This document shows positions 1 to 8,248 of a stretch of DNA of 48,919 bases, in pieces. The DNA is from an uncultured Phascolarctobacterium sp. (GTDB lineage Bacteria > Bacillota > Negativicutes > Acidaminococcales > Acidaminococcaceae): positions 1-48,919 of the forward strand of contig CAKQHU010000001.1 in the NCBI GenBank assembly GCA_934234275.1, in the 5' to 3' direction. The notes under the pieces are model-generated. The model did not search any database, was not told where the DNA came from, and was given only the letters and a program-made list of their open reading frames with translations. Position numbers and translations under genes: made by a program. How positions within the stretch are numbered: the stretch's first letter is position 1; each line of letters begins with the position of its first letter.

Positions 1-252
1 AATGTTATGCAGGTTGCCGTAATCTATTTTTATCTGTGTTTTGCACAGAAGGATGGCGCAATGATTCCTATCCAGAACGGCCTGACAACAGATCCTAATG
101 CTTACATTAACCCTCTGCCGCATGGCCTGATGCTGACAGCAATCGTTGTAAGTCTTGGTACTACTGGCGTAGCAATTGCACTCCTCATGCGTATTAAAGA
201 AATCTACGGTTCTGTTGAAGAAGTAGAGGTATTGAGGAGGGCTAGTAAATGA
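1..252 (+). CDS. MnhC/NuoK-like membrane subunit (5' truncated)
   Basis: The reading frame is open from base 1, so the gene begins upstream of the window and only its last 83 codons are present. The visible part has two hydrophobic segments and the motif NPLPHGLMLTAIVVS, which matches the DPLPQALVLTAIVI signature of MnhC/MrpC and NuoK-type subunits. These small proteins form part of the membrane arm of complex-I-like and Mrp-type ion pumps. It overlaps the next gene by 4 bp (ATGA), so the two are probably translationally coupled. The rest of the complex should lie to the left. The family call is firm; which complex it belongs to is not. Confidence 0.8.
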   Translation, partial: NVMQVAVIYFYLCFAQKDGAMIPIQNGLTTDPNAYINPLPHGLMLTAIVVSLGTTGVAIALLMRIKEIYGSVEEVEVLRRASK

Positions 253-1742
253 CACAGCATGCTCCCGTCCTAATTGTACTTTTACCTTTGACAGCATCGT
301 TGCTGTGTATGTTATTTTCCCGTATCAGCAAGTTTTTAGGCTCCTGGATAGTTATGGCTTCTATCGCAGGTGCCTTTGCCAATGCCTGCATCGTACTGCA
401 AAGAGTGTTGGAATCCGGCGGCAAAACCTGGCATTACTGGATGGGTGGCTGGGAACCGCCAATCGGTATTGAATTTGCTCTTGACCCCTTAAACAGTATT
501 CTGGCTGTTGTGGTAACATTTATTTCCCTGATGGTTTCGCTTTACAGCCGTCCGTTCGTCAAGGATGAGGATTGGCTGCATGTAGGCGGCTATTATACAT
601 TGTTCGGCCTGCTGACAGTCGGCCTTTCCGGTATGATTATTACCGGTGACGTTTTTAACCTCTATGTATATCTGGAGATTATGTCACTTTCCGGTTACGG
701 CCTGATTGCCCTTGGCGGCAGAAAGTCAATGCTGGCAGCCTTCCGTTACCTGTTAATCGGTACCATCGGTGCTTCGCTGTATCTGCTTGGTGTCGGTTAT
801 CTGTACGCTATGACCGGTACTCTGAACATGGCTGACCTCGCTGCACGCGTAGTTCCGCATCTGAATTCGCCGCTGTTTGCGATTGCCGTAGCCTGCTTCA
901 TTATCGGCTTTGGTATCAAGATGGCGCTGTTCCCGCTGCATGGCTGGCAGCCTGATGCCTACACCTTCGCTCATCCGGGCGCTGCTGCTTTTATCGCAGG
1001 TTGCATGAGTAAGGCTCCGGCATATGCTTTAATCCGTTTTGTTTACTATATCTTTAAGGTTGATAACCCTGTAGTTCAGAGTGCGCTCAACGTTTTGGGC
1101 ATTCTCGGTGTAGCAGGTATTCTTATCGGTTCTATTATGGCGATGGCTCAGTATGACTTCCGTCGTATGCTGGCATATTCCTCTGTGGCACAGATCGGTT
1201 ACATTGCAATCGGTCTGGCAATGGGTAATATGTACGGCTTCATCGGCGCCGTGCTGCACGCTATCAACCATGCTTTTATGAAGAGCAGCCTCTTCCTGGT
1301 TATCGGCGGTATTGAGTATCGCTTCGGTGAGGTTAATCTGTACCGCTTAGGCGGCATGAACAAAAAGATGACTATCAGTACGATTACCGTGCTGCTGGCT
1401 TCTCTGTCTATGATCGGCCTGCCTCCGACCTGCGGCTTCTTCAGTAAATGGTATCTTATGCTTGGTGCCTACACCGGTGCACAGTATTTCTACATCGCTG
1501 TACTTGTTATCAGCTCTCTGCTGAATGCAATTTATTTCTTCCGTATTATTGAGCAGATGTTTATACAGCGTGAAGCTTCGCTGACTGAGGTACATCCGCA
1601 TAAGGGCAAGCTGGGCTTACCGCTTTCCATGGTTATCCCGATTCTCGTCGGCGGTATCATGATTCTGGTACTTGGCTTCTACAGTGTTGACATCGTTACC
1701 GATGTCGTTAAGTTAGGATTGCCGGAGGTGTTTCTGAGATGA
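249..1742 (+). CDS. Antiporter-like proton-conducting membrane subunit (MrpD/NuoN/NuoM superfamily), paralog 1
   Basis: A 497-residue protein made almost entirely of membrane helices, the usual length for MrpD/NuoM-type subunits. The two charged residues expected for ion translocation are visible: Glu143 in NLYVYLEIMSLSGYG and Lys224 in GFGIKMALFPLHGW, with His231 after the helix break. These positions are very close to the conserved Glu and Lys of MrpD. The start is set by the 4-bp overlap with the preceding gene and the upstream GAGGAGGG ribosome binding site. It is the first of three large paralogs in the operon, so the complex has at least three ion-channel-like modules in its membrane arm. 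Confidence 0.85.
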   Translation: MTQHAPVLIVLLPLTASLLCMLFSRISKFLGSWIVMASIAGAFANACIVLQRVLESGGKTWHYWMGGWEPPIGIEFALDPLNSILAVVVTFISLMVSLYSRPFVKDEDWLHVGGYYTLFGLLTVGLSGMIITGDVFNLYVYLEIMSLSGYGLIALGGRKSMLAAFRYLLIGTIGASLYLLGVGYLYAMTGTLNMADLAARVVPHLNSPLFAIAVACFIIGFGIKMALFPLHGWQPDAYTFAHPGAAAFIAGCMSKAPAYALIRFVYYIFKVDNPVVQSALNVLGILGVAGILIGSIMAMAQYDFRRMLAYSSVAQIGYIAIGLAMGNMYGFIGAVLHAINHAFMKSSLFLVIGGIEYRFGEVNLYRLGGMNKKMTISTITVLLASLSMIGLPPTCGFFSKWYLMLGAYTGAQYFYIAVLVISSLLNAIYFFRIIEQMFIQREASLTEVHPHKGKLGLPLSMVIPILVGGIMILVLGFYSVDIVTDVVKLGLPEVFLR

Positions 1743-3244
1743 CTATTTTAGATTGCAGACCATTTCTGGCGGTTGGTGTATCTTTTATAGCTGCTGTACT
1801 TATCGCGTTCAGCAGACGCTGGCCTAACCTGCGTGAAACCTGGAGCGTTATTGCTTCCGTACTTAAATTCGGTATCATCCTGTCGATGTTGCCCGCTGTT
1901 CTCGACGGCAATCAGTATCAGTGGACGCTGTGCCAAATTACCGATACTGTGGGACTGACGTTGCGTACCGATCCGGCCGGCATGATTTTTGCGGTGCTGG
2001 CTTCGATGCTTTGGGTACCGATGAACTTCTATTCCATCGGCTATATGCGCTGCAATAACGAAAGCGAGCAGACCGGTTACTTTGCTGCTTTTGCTATCTG
2101 CATGAGTGCCGTAATGGGCATTGCGATGGCCGAAAACCTGTTGACCTTCTTCATCTTTTACGAGCTGCTGACTCTGGCAAGCTATCCGCTGGTACTGCAT
2201 AAGCGTAACCAGGAAGCTTTGATGGCCAGCCGTAAGTATTTGATTTACACCTTGATTTCCGGTCAGCTTTTCCTGGCCGGCGTTATCGCCGTTTACTGCA
2301 TCAGCGGTACGATGGACTTTACTCCCGGCGGCTTCCTGACTACGGATATGGCTCCGAGATGGGTGCTGCAGGCAATCTTCGTACTGATGATTCTGGCAGG
2401 CTCCGTAAAGGCTGCGGTTATGCCGTTGCATGGCTGGCTGCCGGCAGCAATGATTGCGCCGACTCCGGTATCTGCATTGCTGCATGCCGTTGCCGTTGTT
2501 AAGACCGGCGTTTTCGCCGTACTGCGTATCATCGGCTTTGTCTTTGGTCCGAAGCTGTTGGCGGAAATCGGTGTTGTCGATGTATTGGCGTGGGCTGCTG
2601 CAGCGAGCATTATCATTTCCTCGCTCATCGCTCTGCGTCAGGATCACTTGAAACGTCGTCTGGCGTTCTCTACTATCGGCCAGCTTTCCTACATCGTTTT
2701 AGGTGCTGCGCTGATTTCTCCGCTGAGCATCAAAGGTGCTTACCTGCATCTTGTAGCTCATGCTGTTATGAAGATTACCCTCTTTATGTGCGCCGGTCTG
2801 ATTATCGCGCGTACACACAGAAATAATATCAGTGAGCTTTATGGCATAGGCAAGAAGCTGCCGGTAACTATGGCCTGCTTCACGATTGCTTCCCTGGGTA
2901 TCGCCGGTACGCCGTTCCTCGTTGGCTTTGTCAGCAAATGGAATCTGGCACTCGGTGCTTTGCAGGCAGGCAAGCCTCTGTACATTCTCGTTTGGGTTGC
3001 CAGCGCGCTTTTGGCTGCCGGCTATCTGATGCCTGTTGTACAGATGGCATACTTCCGCAAGGACCCGCAGGAGGAGTTCCGTGAATATGGCGACATCAGC
3101 TACTCGATGCTGATTCCTATCTGCATTACAACGATTATTGCTGTTGTCCTCGGTATCGTGCCGGATATTTATCCGCACTTCTATGAGCTGGCAACAATGG
3201 CCTCCAACGCTATTTGCGCAGGCTGGAATGGAGGTTGGATGTAA
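1739..3244 (+). CDS. Antiporter-like proton-conducting membrane subunit, paralog 2
   Basis: A 501-residue polytopic membrane protein of the MrpD/NuoL-M-N superfamily. Glu142 (FFIFYELLTLASYP), Lys224 (GSVKAAVMPLHGWLP), His231 and Lys255 (AVVKTGVFA) give the canonical set of buried charges along the membrane arm. It overlaps the upstream gene by 4 bp (ATGA) and the downstream small gene by one base, typical of one tightly coupled polycistron. Complexes with several such subunits include Mrp antiporters, energy-converting hydrogenases and complex I. No hydrogenase or NADH-binding subunit is visible here, so I do not choose between them. Confidence 0.85.
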   Translation: MTILDCRPFLAVGVSFIAAVLIAFSRRWPNLRETWSVIASVLKFGIILSMLPAVLDGNQYQWTLCQITDTVGLTLRTDPAGMIFAVLASMLWVPMNFYSIGYMRCNNESEQTGYFAAFAICMSAVMGIAMAENLLTFFIFYELLTLASYPLVLHKRNQEALMASRKYLIYTLISGQLFLAGVIAVYCISGTMDFTPGGFLTTDMAPRWVLQAIFVLMILAGSVKAAVMPLHGWLPAAMIAPTPVSALLHAVAVVKTGVFAVLRIIGFVFGPKLLAEIGVVDVLAWAAAASIIISSLIALRQDHLKRRLAFSTIGQLSYIVLGAALISPLSIKGAYLHLVAHAVMKITLFMCAGLIIARTHRNNISELYGIGKKLPVTMACFTIASLGIAGTPFLVGFVSKWNLALGALQAGKPLYILVWVASALLAAGYLMPVVQMAYFRKDPQEEFREYGDISYSMLIPICITTIIAVVLGIVPDIYPHFYELATMASNAICAGWNGGWM

Positions 3245-3486
3245 TGAGCAAGAAAACTGTTTACATGATAGCTGCTGCCGTGCTCGTGCTTTCCGCAATC
3301 GGAGAGCTTTGCGGCGTACATCTGCACAGTCCTGCGTGGTGGCCGCTGCCGTTTGGCTATGATATTTTCTTCGGCTTCTTCGGTTGCTGGCTGCTGATTA
3401 TTCTGGCAAAAATTATTATGACGCCGCTGCTGCAGCGTGATGAAACCTACTATGATGATCCTAAGGGAGGTGAGGACGATGAGTAA
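3244..3486 (+). CDS. Small two-helix membrane protein of the antiporter-like operon
   Basis: An 80-residue protein with two predicted transmembrane helices (about residues 5-20 and 38-58) and an acidic tail ending DDPKGGEDDE. I chose the ATG at 3244, which shares one base with the stop codon of the preceding gene, over an in-frame ATG 30 bases upstream that lies inside that gene. It overlaps the next gene by 8 bp. I do not recognise a family. By position it is probably an accessory subunit of the membrane complex. Confidence 0.65.
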   Translation: MSKKTVYMIAAAVLVLSAIGELCGVHLHSPAWWPLPFGYDIFFGFFGCWLLIILAKIIMTPLLQRDETYYDDPKGGEDDE

Positions 3487-5218
3487 TCTGCTTCATCCTG
3501 GTCTGATCCTCATTGCCGTGGGCGTGATTGCAATGCTCGTGCCGAAAATGCTGCGCAAGTTCGTTTTGGCTATAGGTCCGTTCTTTGCCCTCTTTGCTGC
3601 ACTTTCTATGCCGGTTGGTACAGATTTGAGCATTGAGTTTCTGGGTACAGGCTATCATTTGGGCTACATGTTTGTAGATAAGCTCAGCTATGTATTCTGC
3701 ATGATTTTTGCGCTGATGGCTTGCATCGGCGGCATTTATTCCTGTCATAACGAGAACCGCATGGAAGCATTGTGCTCCATGTCCTATGCCGGCTGTGCTC
3801 TTGGTGTAACACTGGCTAAGGATTGGCTGACGCTGATTTTCTTCTGGGAAGCACTTGCCGTAACCTCTCTGTTCTTGATCTGGTGCCGCAATACTCCTCA
3901 GTCCCGTCGCGCAGGCTTGAGTTATCTTTTGGTGCACATGCTCGGCGGTAACCTGCTGCTGCTCGGTATCTTCCTGAAGGTTGGCAGCGGTGATTCTCTG
4001 ATTGCAAATCTGTCTAAGGCTCCGCATGACCTTGCTTTCTGGGCGATTTTAATCGGTGTTGCTGTCAATGCGGCAATTCCGCCGGTTAATGCCTGGCTGG
4101 TTGATGCTTATCCCGAAGGCACGATTACAGGCAGCGTATTCTTAAGCTCCTTTACGACGAAGGTTGCTGTTTACGCTTTAATCCGTATCTTTGCCGGAAC
4201 AGATTTCCTGATGGGCTTTGGCTGCTTCATGGCGCTTTACGGTGCAGCCTATGCGATTATGGAAAACGATATGCGCCGTCTGCTCGGTTACCATATTATC
4301 AGCCAGGTCGGCTTCATGGTTGCCGGTGTAGGCGTTGGCACGGCGATGGCACTGAATGGTGCTGCGGCCCATGCCTTCTCGCACATCCTGTATAAATCCC
4401 TGCTCTTTATGTGTGCCGGTGCTATTATCTATGCAACCGGTATCCGCAAGATTAACCAGCTCAGCGGTATGGCGAAAAAGATGCCGTTCGTGGCTGTGTG
4501 CTTCTTTGTAGCGGCGTTCTCCATTTCCGGTGTACCGTTCTTCAACGGCTTCATCAGCAAAACGATTACGATTGCCGCTGCATCTGCTGCCGGTTATGAT
4601 TGGGTATATACACTGCTGGAGCTTGCCAGCATAGGTACATTCCTGTCCATTACCTTGAAGATGGGTTACTTCATCTTCCTGCGTGATGCCGATAAGAATG
4701 TAGAAATTAAAAATCCTCTGCCGAAGAATATGTATATCGGCATGGGCTTTGGCGCAGCGCTTTGCTTCCTGTACGGCGTATATCCGGATTTGCTGTATCG
4801 CTATCTGCCGTTCGGTTATCCCGATTACCAGCCGTTCACTGCAGCACATATGCTGAGCTACGTAGAAATTCTTGTCGTAACTATGGTGCCGTTTATGATG
4901 TTCCTGCCGCGCATGGAGCCTCATACAGCGCTCAGCCTTGATACAGACTGGTTCTACCGTAAGCCGATTGATTTTGTTATTGTCCGTATCAGTATGCTGC
5001 TGTGTGCAATCAGCGGCGGTCTGGGCAGTGCCTGGGGCGTACTGTACGAAAAGTTTATGGATCTTACGAGCAATCCGATGGATTTCCTCGATGCCAAACC
5101 GTTCCGTAAACGCACGCATTATAACCCGGAAAACTACCGTACATCTATCGCTGACCCGATGATGATTACCTTGACAGTGCTGGTAAGCAGCATTGCTTAC
5201 TTCATTGCAACGTTATAA
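3479..5218 (+). CDS. Antiporter-like membrane subunit, paralog 3 (divergent)
   Basis: A 579-residue polytopic protein. The start at 3479 is chosen because it follows GGGAGGTGAGG at good spacing; an ATG 42 bases upstream has no such site. Glu124 in FFWEALAVTS is conserved, but the lysine expected in the KAAxxPLHxW motif is Asn197 and the following His is Asn204 (VNAAIPPVNAWLVDA). Lys228 (TTKVAVYAL) of the next helix is kept. It may therefore be a structural or modified channel module rather than a standard ion path. It is the last gene of the operon, followed by a terminator. Confidence 0.8.
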   Translation: MSNLLHPGLILIAVGVIAMLVPKMLRKFVLAIGPFFALFAALSMPVGTDLSIEFLGTGYHLGYMFVDKLSYVFCMIFALMACIGGIYSCHNENRMEALCSMSYAGCALGVTLAKDWLTLIFFWEALAVTSLFLIWCRNTPQSRRAGLSYLLVHMLGGNLLLLGIFLKVGSGDSLIANLSKAPHDLAFWAILIGVAVNAAIPPVNAWLVDAYPEGTITGSVFLSSFTTKVAVYALIRIFAGTDFLMGFGCFMALYGAAYAIMENDMRRLLGYHIISQVGFMVAGVGVGTAMALNGAAAHAFSHILYKSLLFMCAGAIIYATGIRKINQLSGMAKKMPFVAVCFFVAAFSISGVPFFNGFISKTITIAAASAAGYDWVYTLLELASIGTFLSITLKMGYFIFLRDADKNVEIKNPLPKNMYIGMGFGAALCFLYGVYPDLLYRYLPFGYPDYQPFTAAHMLSYVEILVVTMVPFMMFLPRMEPHTALSLDTDWFYRKPIDFVIVRISMLLCAISGGLGSAWGVLYEKFMDLTSNPMDFLDAKPFRKRTHYNPENYRTSIADPMMITLTVLVSSIAYFIATL

Positions 5219-5228
5219 AATGCTTTTA

Positions 5229-5261
5229 AGAGCTGTCGCACGCAGGTGCGGCAGCTCTTTT
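5229..5261 (+). terminator. Rho-independent terminator of the antiporter-like operon
   Basis: A 13-bp stem (5229-5241 with 5246-5258, one G-T pair) with a 4-base loop, followed by a short T run. It begins 11 bases after the operon's last stop codon. Confidence 0.9.
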
Positions 5262-5293
5262 ACATACTCTTTTCCAACTATAATTTATTTGTC

Positions 5294-5322
5294 TTGTAAA
5301 TATTCTTATTAGGTGTTATATT
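5294..5322 (+). promoter_or_regulatory. Sigma-70-type promoter for the EamA transporter
   Basis: TTGTAA (5294-5299), 17-bp spacer, TATATT (5317-5322) with an upstream TG (extended -10). It lies 36 bases before the chosen start codon. Confidence 0.55.
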
Positions 5323-5357
5323 ATTGATAATCATCATATATGAAAGAGGTTATCGGT

Positions 5358-6230
5358 ATGCTTAAGGGTATATTTTTAATTATAGGTGCCGCTACCTGCT
5401 GGGGTATGGGCGGTGTAGCAGGACAGTATTTGTTTCAATATCATCAGGCAGATATGATCTGGCTTTGCATGGCGCGTCAGATTCTGGCAGGCTGTATGTT
5501 CCTGCTTTTTGCGGCCTTTGTGCAGAAGCAGGATATCTTTGCTATTCTTAAGGCAGATACCTGGAATATTATTGAGTTTTCGTTTTTAGGTATCTTGGGC
5601 GCGCAGTTGGGATTTTATTACACAATTGGCCTGTGTAATGCTGCTACAGCAACGGTTTTGCAGTACATGGCACCGATTTATGTAATGCTGTGGATGAGCT
5701 ATAAGTCCAGAAAAATTCCTGACGGACGCGAGCTGATAGGCATTGTCGGTGCGCTGGTAGGTGTATTTCTTATTGCAACGCACGGCAGTCTTGACAGCCT
5801 GGCGATTTCACCGATGGCATTGACAATCGGTGTATTGTCTGCGCTTTCCTATGCATATTACAGCATTAAGCCGGGGCCGATGCTCAAAAAATATACTGCG
5901 GCAACACTTATCGGCTGGGGGCAGCTTATCAGCGGCGTGGCATTGATTATCTGGCGTAATCCCTTTACGCCCGCAGGTCATTGGGATATGAGCGGTTATC
6001 TTGCTTTTGCGTATCTGCTGTTGGGTGCGACTATTGCGAGCTATGCATTTTATCTGGCAGGCCTGAAAATTGTCGGTCCTACTAAGGCGAGCCTGATTTC
6101 CTGCGCCGAGCCTTTGGCTTCTATTATCTCCGTAGTTTTGCTGCTGAACACAAAATTGGCAGTTGCTGACTATATCGGTATGGCGTGCATTATTTTCACG
6201 GTTTTATTACTTTCACTGCCCAAAAAATAA
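5358..6230 (+). CDS. EamA/DMT-family transporter
   Basis: A 290-residue protein with about ten hydrophobic helices and the two-fold repeat of EamA (drug/metabolite transporter) permeases. The first half carries AATCWGMGGVAGQYL and the second half the matching LLGATIASYAFYLAGLKIV and ISCAEPLASIISVV, typical of EamA repeat two. The start is placed at 5358 because AAAGAGG lies 8 bases upstream; an in-frame ATG at 5340 precedes this site and has none of its own. The gene is monocistronic between a terminator and larA. The substrate cannot be told from sequence. Confidence 0.85.
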   Translation: MLKGIFLIIGAATCWGMGGVAGQYLFQYHQADMIWLCMARQILAGCMFLLFAAFVQKQDIFAILKADTWNIIEFSFLGILGAQLGFYYTIGLCNAATATVLQYMAPIYVMLWMSYKSRKIPDGRELIGIVGALVGVFLIATHGSLDSLAISPMALTIGVLSALSYAYYSIKPGPMLKKYTAATLIGWGQLISGVALIIWRNPFTPAGHWDMSGYLAFAYLLLGATIASYAFYLAGLKIVGPTKASLISCAEPLASIISVVLLLNTKLAVADYIGMACIIFTVLLLSLPKK

Positions 6231-6303
6231 ACATTTTTCATAACAGATATGATAGAATAGAATTAAGTAAAATTGCATAAGCTAAGCAAGAGGAGGTACG
6301 GAG

Positions 6304-7575
6304 ATGACTGATTATAAGTACAAATATGGTCATGGCTACAAGGAGTTTTCTCTGCCGGAGGAGCATGTTCTGGGCGAACTGAAAATGAAGCAGATGCCGC
6401 CGCTGGAGAATTTAAAAACAGCTGTTCTGGATGCTTTATATCATCCTATCGCCAGCGCACCGATTGATGAGCTGGTGCAGCCCGGAATGAAAATTGCCTT
6501 TATCTGTAACGATTCAACCCGTGTTGCCAACACGCATTCCTTTATGCCCATTTTGGTTAACGAAATGAATAAACTGGGTGTTAAAGACGAGGATATGCAT
6601 ATTGTCTTTGCTTTAGGCACCCATCGCTGCATGAGCCATGAGGAAATGGTGGAGCAGGTCGGCGAGGATGTTGCCAAACGCCTGAAAATGTATAACAGCG
6701 ACTGCCATGTGCAGGATGACTTCGAGTATTTCGGCGAAACAGAGCATGGCACTCCTGTATGGCTCAATAAGCATGTTTGTGATGCTGACCTGGTTATTTT
6801 GACCGGTACTGTTGTTTATCACTTCTTCAGCGGTTTTGGCGGCGGACGCAAGGCCGTGCTGCCCGGTGTTGCCGCTATGGAAACGGTACGCAAAAACCAT
6901 AGTCTGATGATGAGCCCGGAGGCGAAATTAGGCAAGCTGCATGGCAACCCTGTATACGATGATCAGGTAGAGGGCGTGCGTCTTTTTGCCAAAGAGCATA
7001 AGATGTTCCTGTTCCATTCTATCTTAGATGCGCAAAAGCAATTCCTGAAGGTTTTTGCCGGTGGCTGGTATGAAGCACATCTTGAGGCCTGCAAATTTGT
7101 CGAGCAGGTTTACGGCGTACCTATCAGCGAGCCTGCGGATGTAGTAATTGCCAGCTGTGGCGGTTATCCTAAGGATATCAACATTTATCAGCTGCAGAAG
7201 ACGATGGATAATGCCTGGTGTGCAGTTAAGGACGGCGGCGCAATCATTATCCTCGGTGAATGTGAGGAAGGCAGCGGCAGTGCCGCTTTGGAAAAAGCGT
7301 TGGAAGAAAATCCTTCGCCGGATGCTATTAAAGCAGAGCTGGAAAAGAATTTTGTTATCGGTGCGCATAAGGCTTTTGCTATTACCCGCCTGATGAAGAA
7401 GGCGCATTTTATCCTTGTTTCTGCTTTGGATAAAGAGCTTGCCAAAAAATTGCTGTTTGAATCTGTGGATGATGTAGATGCGGCTATGAAGCTGGCAGAA
7501 AAATATGTTGGCAAAGATTATAAGGTTTTACTGATGCCGCAGGGCAGTCTGACAGTGCCTGTATTGAAAAAATAA
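6304..7575 (+). CDS. larA: LarA-family nickel-pincer racemase (lactate racemase-like)
   Basis: A 423-residue protein of the LarA family, which interconverts D- and L-lactate (or a related hydroxyacid) with a nickel pincer nucleotide cofactor. Key residues occur almost at the numbering of the characterised Lactobacillus enzyme: Asp70 and Arg73 (CNDSTRVANT), His107 (GTHRCMSHEE), His173, cofactor-linking Lys183 (GGGRKAVLPG) and His199. The start has AGAGGAGG just upstream. The cofactor synthesis genes larB, larC and larE are not in the window and must lie elsewhere. Several LarA relatives act on other 2-hydroxyacids, so the substrate is an inference. Only weak promoter-like sequence is seen in 6231-6300. 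Confidence 0.88.
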   Translation: MTDYKYKYGHGYKEFSLPEEHVLGELKMKQMPPLENLKTAVLDALYHPIASAPIDELVQPGMKIAFICNDSTRVANTHSFMPILVNEMNKLGVKDEDMHIVFALGTHRCMSHEEMVEQVGEDVAKRLKMYNSDCHVQDDFEYFGETEHGTPVWLNKHVCDADLVILTGTVVYHFFSGFGGGRKAVLPGVAAMETVRKNHSLMMSPEAKLGKLHGNPVYDDQVEGVRLFAKEHKMFLFHSILDAQKQFLKVFAGGWYEAHLEACKFVEQVYGVPISEPADVVIASCGGYPKDINIYQLQKTMDNAWCAVKDGGAIIILGECEEGSGSAALEKALEENPSPDAIKAELEKNFVIGAHKAFAITRLMKKAHFILVSALDKELAKKLLFESVDDVDAAMKLAEKYVGKDYKVLLMPQGSLTVPVLKK

Positions 7576-7600
7576 AATTTTATAAAAAAACAAATGACTC

Positions 7601-7629
7601 TTGCCTTTTACGATGATATCAGATATAAT
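7601..7629 (+). promoter_or_regulatory. Strong sigma-70-type promoter for the XRE regulator
   Basis: TTGCCT (7601-7606), 17-bp spacer, perfect TATAAT (7624-7629). The start codon follows 44 bases later. Confidence 0.75.
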
Positions 7630-7673
7630 TGTAATGTTATTAGTATGTGATTAAGTAGAAGGGGAGAACGTTT

Positions 7674-8099
7674 GTGAAGTTAGATATTGATTACAAGGCT
7701 ATTGGACTGAGGATAAAGGCCGCTCGTGCCAGAAAAGGATTAACTCAGGGAAATATAGCTAATCTAACTGGTCTGTCAACTCCGCATATCAGCAATATAG
7801 AAACCGGTAATACTAAGCTTGGCCTGCCTACAATTATTCATCTGGCTAATGTACTGGATGTTTCTGTGGACGAGCTGCTGTGTGACAACATTCATCACAG
7901 TGAGCAGATTTACTGCAATGAGCTGGCTGACCTGGTTAAGGATTGTTCCGTAGATGAACTGCATATTATTTCTGAATTAGCAAAGGTCATCAAGAAGGCC
8001 GGTATCAACAGTGCCAAGAAGGTCAGAAAGCGCCGTACTAAGGCTGAGATGGCAGCAGCTAAGGCAGCTGAAGAAGCTGCAATGCAGATGGAATTTTAA
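7674..8099 (+). CDS. XRE-family HTH transcriptional regulator (host)
   Basis: A 141-residue protein with an N-terminal helix-turn-helix at about residues 10-65 (GLTQGNIANLTGLSTPHISN followed by NVLDVSVDELL). A helical middle section follows, then a basic Lys/Arg/Ala-rich tail (KRRTKAEMAAAKAAEEAAMQ) that may bind nucleic acid or cell partners. It starts with GTG, preceded by AAGGGGAG. It lies just before tRNA-Thr and outside the prophage att site, so I assign it to the host. Its target genes are unknown. Confidence 0.85.
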   Translation: MKLDIDYKAIGLRIKAARARKGLTQGNIANLTGLSTPHISNIETGNTKLGLPTIIHLANVLDVSVDELLCDNIHHSEQIYCNELADLVKDCSVDELHIISELAKVIKKAGINSAKKVRKRRTKAEMAAAKAAEEAAMQMEF

Positions 8100-8111
8100 T
8101 ATAGCTTATGT

Positions 8112-8189
<78 letters not shown>

Positions 8190-8197
8190 GGAAACCC

Positions 8198-8225
8198 GCC
8201 CAGAATCTAGGTTCTGGGCTTTTTC
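8198..8225 (+). terminator. Phage-supplied terminator after tRNA-Thr
   Basis: GCCCAGAA (8198-8205) pairs with TTCTGGGC (8212-8219) around a 6-base loop, followed by five T. It lies inside the prophage and takes the place of the host terminator now found beyond attR. Confidence 0.85.
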
Positions 8226-8248
8226 TATGTTTGGAAGTAAGGTGATTT

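Noticed and set aside
1748..2647. A 299-codon open frame on the - strand opposite the second antiporter-like gene
   Set aside because: The + strand gene has clear family motifs and a coupled start. The reverse frame is Gln/His/Arg-rich with no recognisable domain, a usual by-product of codon bias.
3437..3478. Longer N-terminus for the third antiporter-like protein
   Set aside because: The upstream ATG would add 14 residues unlike the family and has no ribosome binding site; ATG 3479 has an excellent one.
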